From Xanthomarina sp035306705 (GTDB lineage: Bacteria > Bacteroidota > Bacteroidia > Flavobacteriales > Flavobacteriaceae), in contig NZ_DATGNO010000161.1 in NCBI RefSeq assembly GCF_035306705.1, positions 1 through 6,761 of the forward strand: 6,761 nucleotides of DNA. Reading direction: 5' to 3'. The notes under the pieces are model-generated. The model saw nothing but the letters and a program-made list of their open reading frames with translations. It made no database searches and was not told where the DNA came from. The position numbers and the translations under genes were made by a program. The first letter of the stretch is position 1; each line of letters begins with the position of its first letter. Shown piece after piece: positions 1 through 5,873 of the stretch.

Positions 1-264
1 TAGAATAACTACAATCATTAAAACTCCAATTGCGATAGATAGTTGCTGCTGGATTCCAAATAGATATAGACCTTTCCCAACAAGACCAAATACAAGTCCT
101 ATAATGCTGTAAGCCAGTAATCGTCCAAAATGATAGGTGGAAATTTGAACTACTTTTTTTGCCGAATGGCTTCTGTCCACTGGCAACATAAAAGCAATAG
201 GTCCACACATACCAACACAGTGAAAACTTCCTAATAAACCTAATACAAGGGCAGACCAAAGCAT
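1..264 (-). CDS. SafE/DsbD_2-type membrane protein (sulfite exporter TauE/SafE family), N-terminal part only
   Basis: Polytopic inner-membrane protein of the SafE/DsbD_2 type, a family often found with cbb3 oxidase genes and thought to take part in metal handling or cytochrome biogenesis; its substrate is not known. The first 88 residues are visible and the reading frame leaves the window open at base 1. The protein starts directly in a hydrophobic helix that carries the family motif HCVGMCGP (residues 15-22: His15, Cys16, Met19, Cys20, all possible soft-metal ligands). A second conserved block, YHFGRLLAYSIIG (44-56), begins the next helix, and a third hydrophobic segment starts near residue 76. 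The ATG at 264 is the first start codon after an in-frame TAA about six codons upstream, which fixes the start. It lies 48 bp after ccoH on the same strand, so it probably belongs to the same operon. The family name 'sulfite exporter' is historical; in this context a copper role is the better guess, but it is inferred. Confidence 0.85.
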   Translation of the reverse strand, partial: MLWSALVLGLLGSFHCVGMCGPIAFMLPVDRSHSAKKVVQISTYHFGRLLAYSIIGLVFGLVGKGLYLFGIQQQLSIAIGVLMIVVIL

Positions 265-312
265 GATGTAAGTGGTGTTTTAAAACGGGTTATTTTAGTG
301 CCGAGAGTAGCA

Positions 313-759
313 TTAATACATAATCTCCTTTTTATATAAATAAGCAGCATCTTTGTATTTCCAATCCACTTTTAAGTTCCATCTGCCATCTAGCAAACGG
401 TCGGATGGGATAAGCATAACGTTATCTGAAATTGAAATAGGCATTTCGAAATCAAGTTTTTTATTGGACGTTCGGTATAAAAACACACTTCCAGTTATGG
501 CTTGTGAATCTAAATCTTCTGGAAAAGATAATAACAGACCATCTTCTGTTTTTGTCCAAGTAATATTTTCATCCAGTTCTCTAGATTTTTCTTCACGGTC
601 AATTTCACCTTGAAAAGTTAATTCGGCTTTGTAATATTCTTCGACAACTAAATCATGATCGTATGCACTGTCTGTATTTACTTTAATTATAAAATACATA
701 ATAAAGCTAATAAACCCTATCATGGCAATTACGAGACCTGTTCCCCAATTTATTTTCAT
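313..759 (-). CDS. ccoH: CcoH/FixH, cbb3 oxidase assembly protein
   Basis: Small membrane-anchored protein of the FixH/CcoH family, needed for assembly or stability of cbb3 oxidase in proteobacteria, where it associates with the complex. Its 148 residues have the family layout: a short N-terminus, one membrane helix (about residues 7-26), then a soluble domain predicted to be periplasmic. The stretch VVEEYYKAELTFQGEIDR (38-55) matches the family's conserved helix after the membrane anchor (consensus roughly YYxxxLxYQxxID). The C-terminal part has a beta-rich look and contains GRWNLKVDWKY (125-135), resembling the typical FixH ending. The ATG at 759 is preceded by AGGA at a suitable distance. 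The gene follows ccoG after 70 bp and precedes the SafE-like gene. The sequence is weakly conserved, so the call rests on size, topology, these two motifs and position. Confidence 0.88.
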   Translation of the reverse strand: MKINWGTGLVIAMIGFISFIMYFIIKVNTDSAYDHDLVVEEYYKAELTFQGEIDREEKSRELDENITWTKTEDGLLLSFPEDLDSQAITGSVFLYRTSNKKLDFEMPISISDNVMLIPSDRLLDGRWNLKVDWKYKDAAYLYKKEIMY

Positions 760-829
760 ATCTAATATCCTGCAAAAGCAGAAATTTTATTTAATTAATA
801 CTTAGTTATATTAAAACAGTTTTCTGAAT

Positions 830-2254
830 TTAATAATAACTTCTTGGTGCTAAAAAGTTAACGGTTGTTGTTTCAATTAATTCGTTGCCACTATAAACTT
901 CAATGGTCAATTTGTTTTTATCGCTTTCCAATTCTTTTTTATCTATTTCGATAAACAAAGTACCTTGTGCCATCCCTTGTTCTGGGACATTAAAAGTATC
1001 GGAATTTGAAACCAGCTTAATTTCACCTTTATATTTTTTTAGTTTGAAGCTAATACTATCAACCGATTTAGTGGTTTTGTTAATTAGTTTGTAAGTAAAT
1101 ACATTACTAATAATATCACCTTCCTTATGTTCGTAAAGTTGCCCAGGCAATCTTAAAATACGTGCTTCAACATCGTTTCTTAATGACATCATACCAAAAA
1201 GAACACCTGTTAAAATAACAAGAACAGCAATATAACCTTTCATTCTTGCGGTTACTTTAAACTTTTCTTTCTTTTCTATTTCGTCTTCACTTGCATATCT
1301 AATCAAACCTTTAGGTAGGTTAATGCTTTCCATAATATGATCGCATTCATCAATACAAGCTGTACAGTTTACACATTCTAATTGTGTGCCGTTTCTAATA
1401 TCTATTCCCGTAGGACAAACATGGACACATTGAAAACAATCTATACAGTCTCCGTGCCCTAAAGCCTCGCGATCCTCATCTTTTCTAAATTTCTTTCTAC
1501 CGTTTTCGCCTTCGCCACGTTTGTGATCGTAGGCTACTATTATGGATTTATTGTCTAAAAGAACCCCTTGTAATCTACCATAAGGGCAAGCAATGATACA
1601 TACTTGCTCTCTAAACCAAGAAAAAACAAAATAGAATATGGCCGTAAAGATAATTAATGGAAAAAGCGTTTCTGTATGTTGTAAAGGTCCTTCTTTAACG
1701 TATTGAATAAGTTTGTCGCTACCAATTAAATATGCTAAAAAGACATTAGCAATAAGAAATGAAATAATTATGAAGATAAACCATTTTAAACTGCGCTTTC
1801 TTATTTTTTCAGCATTCCATGGTTGATTGTCCAGTCTTCTTTGTTTATTTCTATCGCCATCAATCCAATATTCTATTCTTCGGAAAACCATTTCCATAAA
1901 AATAGTTTGGGGACAGATCCAACCACAGAAAATTCTACCAAAACTAACAGTAAACAAGGCTATGAAAATAACCCCAATAATCATGGAAATTACAAATAAG
2001 TGAAAATCTTGAGGCCAAAAAGGAAGTCCGAAGATATTAAAGCGTCGCTCTATAATGTTGAACAGTAAAAACTGATTTCCATTTATTTTAATAAAGGGTG
2101 CAGCAATTAAAAAGAGCAAAAGAACATAACTAACTATCTTACGATATTCGTAAAATCTTCCACTTGGCTTTTTTGGATATACCCAAGCACGTTTTCCATC
2201 TTCAGTTAACGTACCTAAGGTGTCTCTAAATGATTCATTTTCTGGGGTTTCCAT
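830..2254 (-). CDS. ccoG: CcoG/FixG, membrane iron-sulfur protein, probable Cu(II) reductase for cbb3 maturation
   Basis: CcoG is a membrane-bound polyferredoxin. In Rhodobacter capsulatus it is reported to reduce Cu(II) to Cu(I) for insertion into cbb3 oxidase; the same role is inferred here. The 474 residues show about five membrane helices (near 40-55, 85-105, 157-177, 196-213 and 341-357). Two membrane-side cysteine motifs typical of the NapH/CcoG group are present: FCGWICPQT (109-117, Cys110 and Cys114) and CIIACPYGR (219-227, Cys219 and Cys223). Between helices 4 and 5 lies a double [4Fe-4S] ferredoxin region with Cys270, 273, 276 and 280 and Cys294, 297, 300 and 304. Residues of roughly 365-470 form a beta-rich, Ig-like C-terminal domain as in FixG. 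All expected cysteines are intact. The gene lies 83 bp after ccoP, separated from it by a hairpin-forming spacer. In proteobacteria ccoG usually heads a separate ccoGHIS operon; here it is downstream of the structural genes. Confidence 0.97.
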   Translation of the reverse strand: METPENESFRDTLGTLTEDGKRAWVYPKKPSGRFYEYRKIVSYVLLLFLIAAPFIKINGNQFLLFNIIERRFNIFGLPFWPQDFHLFVISMIIGVIFIALFTVSFGRIFCGWICPQTIFMEMVFRRIEYWIDGDRNKQRRLDNQPWNAEKIRKRSLKWFIFIIISFLIANVFLAYLIGSDKLIQYVKEGPLQHTETLFPLIIFTAIFYFVFSWFREQVCIIACPYGRLQGVLLDNKSIIVAYDHKRGEGENGRKKFRKDEDREALGHGDCIDCFQCVHVCPTGIDIRNGTQLECVNCTACIDECDHIMESINLPKGLIRYASEDEIEKKEKFKVTARMKGYIAVLVILTGVLFGMMSLRNDVEARILRLPGQLYEHKEGDIISNVFTYKLINKTTKSVDSISFKLKKYKGEIKLVSNSDTFNVPEQGMAQGTLFIEIDKKELESDKNKLTIEVYSGNELIETTTVNFLAPRSYY

Positions 2255-2267
2255 GGCTTTATGTTAA

Positions 2268-2321
2268 AGAGTCAAGAATTAAGACCTTTGGTTGGAAGAT
2301 GTGGCCTTAATTCTTGATTCT
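2268..2321. repeat. Long imperfect inverted repeat (hairpin) in the ccoP-ccoG spacer
   Basis: Arms 2268-2286 and 2303-2321 pair over 19 positions around a 16-base loop. Pairing is continuous from 2272/2317 to 2286/2303, except that 2284/2305 is A/C on the plus strand, which becomes a U-G wobble in the minus-strand transcript. An outer 3-bp extension (2268-2270 with 2319-2321) follows one mismatch at 2271/2318. The core arm reads TCAAGAATTAAG. In the mRNA the hairpin would sit between the ccoP stop and the ccoG start, ending about 13 bases before the ATG. No clean U-run follows, so a strong intrinsic terminator is unlikely. It may be an mRNA processing or stabilising element, a partial attenuator, or a copy of a dispersed intergenic repeat. 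The structure is seen directly; its function is not known. Confidence 0.7.
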
Positions 2322-2337
2322 AATGATGTAATTTAAT

Positions 2338-3213
2338 TTATTCTTTCCAGATATCTCCTTCTGCCTCTTTTGGCTTTTCAGGAGTGGTACCTTGAAATTG
2401 CAATACATAACTTGATATTTGGGCAATTTCTAAAGGTTTTAAACTTTGTTTCCAAGCAATCATCCCTTTTCCAGTTCTACCTCCTTCAGAGATGGTTTTA
2501 AATATATGCTTTATACCTCCACCTAAAATCCAATGTTCATCGGTTAGGTTTGGCCCAATACCTCCACCGCCATCAGACTGGTGACAAGCCACACAATTGA
2601 TTTCGTATAGAGCTTTTCCATTGCTTAAATCGGCAGGGCTGGTAAGCACTTCAACCGTATTGAAATCAACTAAGTTTTTAGCTGTTTTTTTATACGCTTC
2701 TATGGCTACTTGAGCTTCGGCGTATTCTGTTTCTAACTCATCGTATTGGTTGTAACCATCCAACACTTCAAATCGTATTAAATAAATAACAGCAAAAATT
2801 ATGGACGCATAAAACCCGTATAACCACCAAGGTGGAAGATCGTTGTCTAGTTCCCTAATGCCGTCGTAACTATGATCTAAAATAATTTCATGTTCTTTGG
2901 CCATAGGTTTTGAACCTAGAGATTTTTTATAAATAGATTTTATTTTATTAACCCATTTGGACGTTTTTGGTTCCGTTGCATCGTATTTAGCTTTTCCTTC
3001 CTCATCTAAACTTTGATAAAGAATGTTCCCCAAAGAGTTTACAATTGCTTCTATTGCAACCAATACAAAAAGAACAAAGGCCAAAAACAAGAGTACCATT
3101 GGATACTCTACAAATGCAGGTAGTTTTCCTGAATTAACAAAGTACTCTACTAGTCCGAAAATAATAAAGAATATAACGGGTACCCTTACCCATGATGGCA
3201 TTGATTGTCTCAT
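2338..3213 (-). CDS. ccoP: CcoP, cbb3 oxidase subunit III, with a single haem c site
   Basis: CcoP is the membrane-anchored cytochrome c subunit that takes electrons from donors and passes them towards CcoO. The 291 residues hold two N-terminal hydrophobic helices (about 11-26 and 36-60), a charged linker, then the family's signature anchor around DGIRELDNDLPPWWLYGFY (117-135) with a third helice to about 147. A probably helical stretch (155-185) leads to one cytochrome c domain, with haem motif CVACH (207-211) and likely distal ligand Met251 in GKGMIAW. Classical proteobacterial CcoP has two CxxCH motifs; only one exists here, and I see no degenerate second one. The single-haem form with extra N-terminal helices fits Bacteroidota CcoP, so it is not a truncation. 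The start overlaps the ccoQ stop as ATGA, suggesting translational coupling. The C-terminus ends in a short Pro/Lys/Glu-rich tail. Confidence 0.96.
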   Translation of the reverse strand: MRQSMPSWVRVPVIFFIIFGLVEYFVNSGKLPAFVEYPMVLLFLAFVLFVLVAIEAIVNSLGNILYQSLDEEGKAKYDATEPKTSKWVNKIKSIYKKSLGSKPMAKEHEIILDHSYDGIRELDNDLPPWWLYGFYASIIFAVIYLIRFEVLDGYNQYDELETEYAEAQVAIEAYKKTAKNLVDFNTVEVLTSPADLSNGKALYEINCVACHQSDGGGGIGPNLTDEHWILGGGIKHIFKTISEGGRTGKGMIAWKQSLKPLEIAQISSYVLQFQGTTPEKPKEAEGDIWKE

Positions 3214-3395
3214 AATGTTTGGTCTTTTTGGTTATCTAATGGCATGTCGCTTACTTCGTTGATATAGTCTTTTTTGGCTGTAAAAACCCACCAAAACAAT
3301 CCTACGAAGAACGTGAAAAATATCAGTAAGGAAATGATAGGGAAAATTTCAATTCCCTCTATACTATCCATATAATTTTTTGCAAATTTTAACAT
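3210..3395 (-). CDS. ccoQ: CcoQ/FixQ, small cbb3 oxidase subunit IV
   Basis: Short single-helix membrane protein that in other bacteria stabilises the assembled cbb3 complex. The 61 residues carry one hydrophobic helix (about 17-39) with an aromatic end (LFWWVF, 33-38) followed directly by AKKDY (40-44) and a polar tail. This matches the FixQ pattern of a helix, a Trp/Phe-rich boundary and a basic cytoplasmic start. Position is strong support: it sits 6 bp after ccoNO and overlaps ccoP by 4 bp, the classical N-O-Q-P order. The protein is too short and variable to identify from sequence alone, so the call relies largely on context. Confidence 0.88.
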   Translation of the reverse strand: MLKFAKNYMDSIEGIEIFPIISLLIFFTFFVGLFWWVFTAKKDYINEVSDMPLDNQKDQTL

Positions 3396-3401
3396 GATTT
3401 C

Positions 3402-5594
3402 TTAGTTTATAGTACTTGATGTTTCGTCTAAATCCTCTACTTTAATATCTGTTCCTAATCGTTGTAAATAAGCAATTACAGCTACAATTTCACGATTGCG
3501 CATTTCAACAAAATCTTCGCCTCCAGCTTGTTTGTCGGCTTCATACGTTTCAGCAAAATCTGGATCGGAATATAAGTTTTTCTCAATTTGCGTTCCTTGA
3601 TCCAACATATGTTGATGTGCGTTGGCAATGTATTCTTCAGTATATGGAACACCTAATTTTACCATGGTTTTTAACTTGGTTTCTGTATGCGACTTATCCA
3701 ACTCGTTTTTAATCAACCATTGGTATGCAGGCATTATAGAACCCGAAGATGTGCTTTGTGGATCGTACATGTGGTTTAAGTGCCAGCTGTCTGAATACTT
3801 TCCACCGATACGATGTAAATCTGGACCGGTACGTTTACTTCCCCAAAGGAATGGATGATCATACACATATTCTCCAGCTTTCGAGTATTCTCCATAACGT
3901 TCTACCTCACTTCTAAACGGACGAACCATTTGCGAGTGACATCCAACACAACCTTCACGAATATAAATGTCTCTACCTTCTAGCTCTAATGGAGTATATG
4001 GTTTAACACTACTTATGGTTGGAATATTGGATTTTACCATAATGGTTGGTACAATTTGAACAATTCCACCAATTAAGATAGCAATAGTTGCAAAAATTGT
4101 AAGTTTAATAGGTTTACGCTCTAACCACGTGTGCCATCCTTCGCCAGCAACACGTCTTTTAGATACGTTTTGTAAGGCTGGAGCTTCGGCTAATTCATCG
4201 GTTACCGGAACACCTTGTTTAATAGTCATAATAACGTTGTAAACCAACACCAACATTCCTGTTAAATATAAGGTTCCACCTATAGCTCTCATCCAATACA
4301 TTGGCATGATTTCGGTAACGGTTTCTAAAAAGTTACCATATACTAAAGTACCATCTGGATTAAATTGTTTCCACATACTTGCTTGGGTAAATCCAGCAAC
4401 GTAAAGTGGTAAAGCGTACATAATAATACCTAAAGTACCAATCCAGAAATGGAAGTTTGCCAAACCAATGGAATATAATTTTGATTTCACCAATCTTGGT
4501 ATTAACCAATAGATCATACCAAAGGCTAAGAATCCATTCCAAGCCAATGCTCCAACATGCACGTGCGCAATAATCCAGTCTGTAAAGTGACCAATGGCAT
4601 TTACGTTTTTAAGAGATAACATCGGGCCTTCAAAAGTGGCCATTCCGTAACCGGTTATAGCTACAACCATGAATTTTAAAACGGGATCCGTACGTACTTT
4701 GTCCCATGCTCCACGAAGTGTTAATAATCCGTTGATCATCCCTCCCCAAGAAGGCATTAACAACATAATAGAAAAGGCAACACCTAAGTTTTGAGCCCAT
4801 TCTGGTAAAGCAGAATATAACAAGTGGTGAGGTCCTGCCCAGATGTAAATAAATATTAAGGACCAAAAGTGAATAATAGATAATCTATAAGAATATACAG
4901 GTCTGTTTGCCGCTTTAGGTACAAAGTAATACATAAGTCCTAAAAACGGTGTGGTCAAGAAAAACGCTACGGCATTATGACCATACCACCATTGAACCAA
5001 GGCGTCTTGAACTCCTGCATAAACAGAATAACTTTTAAAACCACTTACTGGAAGTGCTAAACTATTAAAGATATGAAGTACTGCAACCGTAACAAAAGTA
5101 GCCAAGTAAAACCAAAGAGCTACGTATAAATGGCGTTGTCTTCTTTTTATCATGGTACCAATTAAGTTAATACCAAAAGCTACCCAAACTATGGCAATAG
5201 CAATATCTATAGGCCATTCTAGTTCGGCGTATTCTTTAGAAGAAGAAAAACCCAATGGAAGTGTAATTGCTGCTGCTACAATAATAAGCTGCCAACCCCA
5301 AAAGTTTAATTTACTTAAAGCATCGCTATACATTCTAGCTTTAAGTAAACGTTGCGTAGAGTAGTAAACCCCAGCAAAAATAGCATTTCCTACAAAGGCA
5401 AAAATAACTGCGTTAGTGTGCAAAGGTCTTAAACGGCCAAAACTTAACCAGGAAATTCCGTCGGTTAAATTTGGGAATAAAAACATAAATGCTAGTAGCA
5501 AACCTACAATCATTCCTACAACTCCCCAGAGTATTGTGGCGTAAAGGAAATTTCTAACGATTTTGTTATCGTAATAAAATTGTTGTACTTCCAT
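3402..5594 (-). CDS. ccoNO: CcoNO, fused cbb3 oxidase subunits I and II
   Basis: Catalytic core of the oxidase: it reduces oxygen to water and conserves energy as a proton gradient. Residues 1 to about 465 are CcoN, a 12-helix haem-copper oxidase subunit. By alignment from memory to the Pseudomonas stutzeri enzyme, the ligands are all present: His59 and His346 for low-spin haem b, His344 for haem b3, His206, His256 and His257 for CuB, Tyr250 as the residue cross-linked to His206, and the conserved Glu322. After a linker (about 465-495) a membrane helix (about 497-520) anchors the CcoO domain, with haem c motif CVGCH (549-553) and likely distal ligand Met621 in GSIMPAYQW. In proteobacteria CcoN and CcoO are separate genes; here one open frame of 730 codons covers both with no stop or restart, as is usual in Bacteroidota. 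The ATG at 5594 lies 10 bp after ccoS, and its upstream region has no clear Shine-Dalgarno. Confidence 0.98.
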   Translation of the reverse strand: MEVQQFYYDNKIVRNFLYATILWGVVGMIVGLLLAFMFLFPNLTDGISWLSFGRLRPLHTNAVIFAFVGNAIFAGVYYSTQRLLKARMYSDALSKLNFWGWQLIIVAAAITLPLGFSSSKEYAELEWPIDIAIAIVWVAFGINLIGTMIKRRQRHLYVALWFYLATFVTVAVLHIFNSLALPVSGFKSYSVYAGVQDALVQWWYGHNAVAFFLTTPFLGLMYYFVPKAANRPVYSYRLSIIHFWSLIFIYIWAGPHHLLYSALPEWAQNLGVAFSIMLLMPSWGGMINGLLTLRGAWDKVRTDPVLKFMVVAITGYGMATFEGPMLSLKNVNAIGHFTDWIIAHVHVGALAWNGFLAFGMIYWLIPRLVKSKLYSIGLANFHFWIGTLGIIMYALPLYVAGFTQASMWKQFNPDGTLVYGNFLETVTEIMPMYWMRAIGGTLYLTGMLVLVYNVIMTIKQGVPVTDELAEAPALQNVSKRRVAGEGWHTWLERKPIKLTIFATIAILIGGIVQIVPTIMVKSNIPTISSVKPYTPLELEGRDIYIREGCVGCHSQMVRPFRSEVERYGEYSKAGEYVYDHPFLWGSKRTGPDLHRIGGKYSDSWHLNHMYDPQSTSSGSIMPAYQWLIKNELDKSHTETKLKTMVKLGVPYTEEYIANAHQHMLDQGTQIEKNLYSDPDFAETYEADKQAGGEDFVEMRNREIVAVIAYLQRLGTDIKVEDLDETSSTIN

Positions 5595-5604
5595 AATGGT
5601 TTAA

Positions 5605-5793
5605 TTAGTCTTTTTTGGTTTCTTTATTTGTTGATTTTGTTTGTTCTTTTACTAATTCATCTTCAAAGAGCATTCGTACCGAAGGTGTATAGCTGTCGTC
5701 GAATTGCCCACTTCTAACTGCCATAATAAAAATTATAAAAAAGAAAACAGCAACCAATATGCTGATACTTAATAATATATAAATAGCACTCAT
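5605..5793 (-). CDS. ccoS: CcoS, cbb3 oxidase maturation protein
   Basis: Small membrane protein of the CcoS (FixS) family, required in Rhodobacter for getting haem b and CuB into CcoN; the biochemical role is not settled. The 62 residues contain one helix (about 4-25) followed by the family hallmark AVRSGQFDD (25-33), and then a charged, Lys/Glu/Thr-rich tail. The ATG at 5793 is preceded closely by AGGTAGGT, a Shine-Dalgarno-like stretch that is more marked than for the following genes. It is the first gene after the candidate promoter in the 80-bp gap behind ccoI and so probably leads the ccoS-NO-Q-P-G-H transcript. Placing an assembly gene ahead of the structural genes differs from the proteobacterial ccoGHIS arrangement. 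Confidence 0.93.
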   Translation of the reverse strand: MSAIYILLSISILVAVFFFIIFIMAVRSGQFDDSYTPSVRMLFEDELVKEQTKSTNKETKKD

Positions 5794-5812
5794 ACCTACC
5801 TGAAGTTGTGGT

Positions 5813-5820
5813 TCAAAATT
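5813..5820 (-). promoter_or_regulatory. Candidate Bacteroidota -7 promoter element upstream of ccoS
   Basis: The minus strand reads TAATTTTG, an exact match to TAnnTTTG, the -7 element described for the primary sigma factor in Bacteroidota. If the box covers -11 to -4, transcription would start near 5809, giving a leader of about 16 nt that contains the AGGTAGGT before the ccoS ATG. No good TTTG-type -33 element is visible at the usual spacing; the proximal arm of the palindrome at 5840-5861 occupies that place, as expected for a promoter that needs an activator. Short AT-rich matches arise by chance in such DNA, so this is a prediction supported mainly by position. Confidence 0.55.
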
Positions 5821-5839
5821 ACTTTTGTAACCGATTTTA

Positions 5840-5861
5840 AAATATGATTTTTATCATATTT
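5840..5861. promoter_or_regulatory. Perfect palindrome with CRP/FNR-family site geometry
   Basis: Arms 5840-5848 (AAATATGAT) and 5853-5861 (ATCATATTT) are perfect inverted repeats around a 4-base TTTT spacer. The core is TGA-N6-TCA, the geometry of CRP/FNR-family operators; each half differs from the E. coli FNR half-site TTGAT at one base. The centre (5850.5) falls at about -41.5 from the start site estimated from the TAATTTTG box, the standard class II activator position. It lies just after the ccoI stop and about 47 bp before the ccoS start. Control by a CRP/FNR-type regulator sensing oxygen or redox state is inferred. The A-T-only stem, apart from one G-C pair, and lack of a following T-run argue against a terminator. 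Confidence 0.6.
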
Positions 5862-5873
5862 GATTATTTGTAT

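Noticed and set aside
277..286. Palindrome GTTTTAAAAC between ccoH and the SafE-like gene
   Set aside because: A 10-bp AT-rich palindrome is expected by chance; it has no spacer, CRP/FNR core or adjacent -7 box.
353..613. Open frame on the plus strand opposite ccoH, and similar plus-strand frames opposite ccoG, ccoP, ccoNO and ccoI
   Set aside because: They lie inside well-supported minus-strand genes, show no recognisable domain, and have Ser/Leu-rich compositions typical of antisense shadows.
770..781. Small hairpin CTGC-AAAA-GCAG just upstream of the ccoH ribosome binding site
   Set aside because: A 4-bp stem is too short to separate from chance, and nothing else supports regulation there.
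4360..4866. Two short alternative-frame minus-strand open frames inside ccoNO (4360-4542 and 4630-4866)
   Set aside because: They overlap the conserved CcoN coding sequence entirely and have no independent support.
5840..5861. The palindrome after ccoI read as a transcription terminator
   Set aside because: The stem is almost all A-T, with a single G-C pair, and no U-run follows directly; operator-like spacing fits better.
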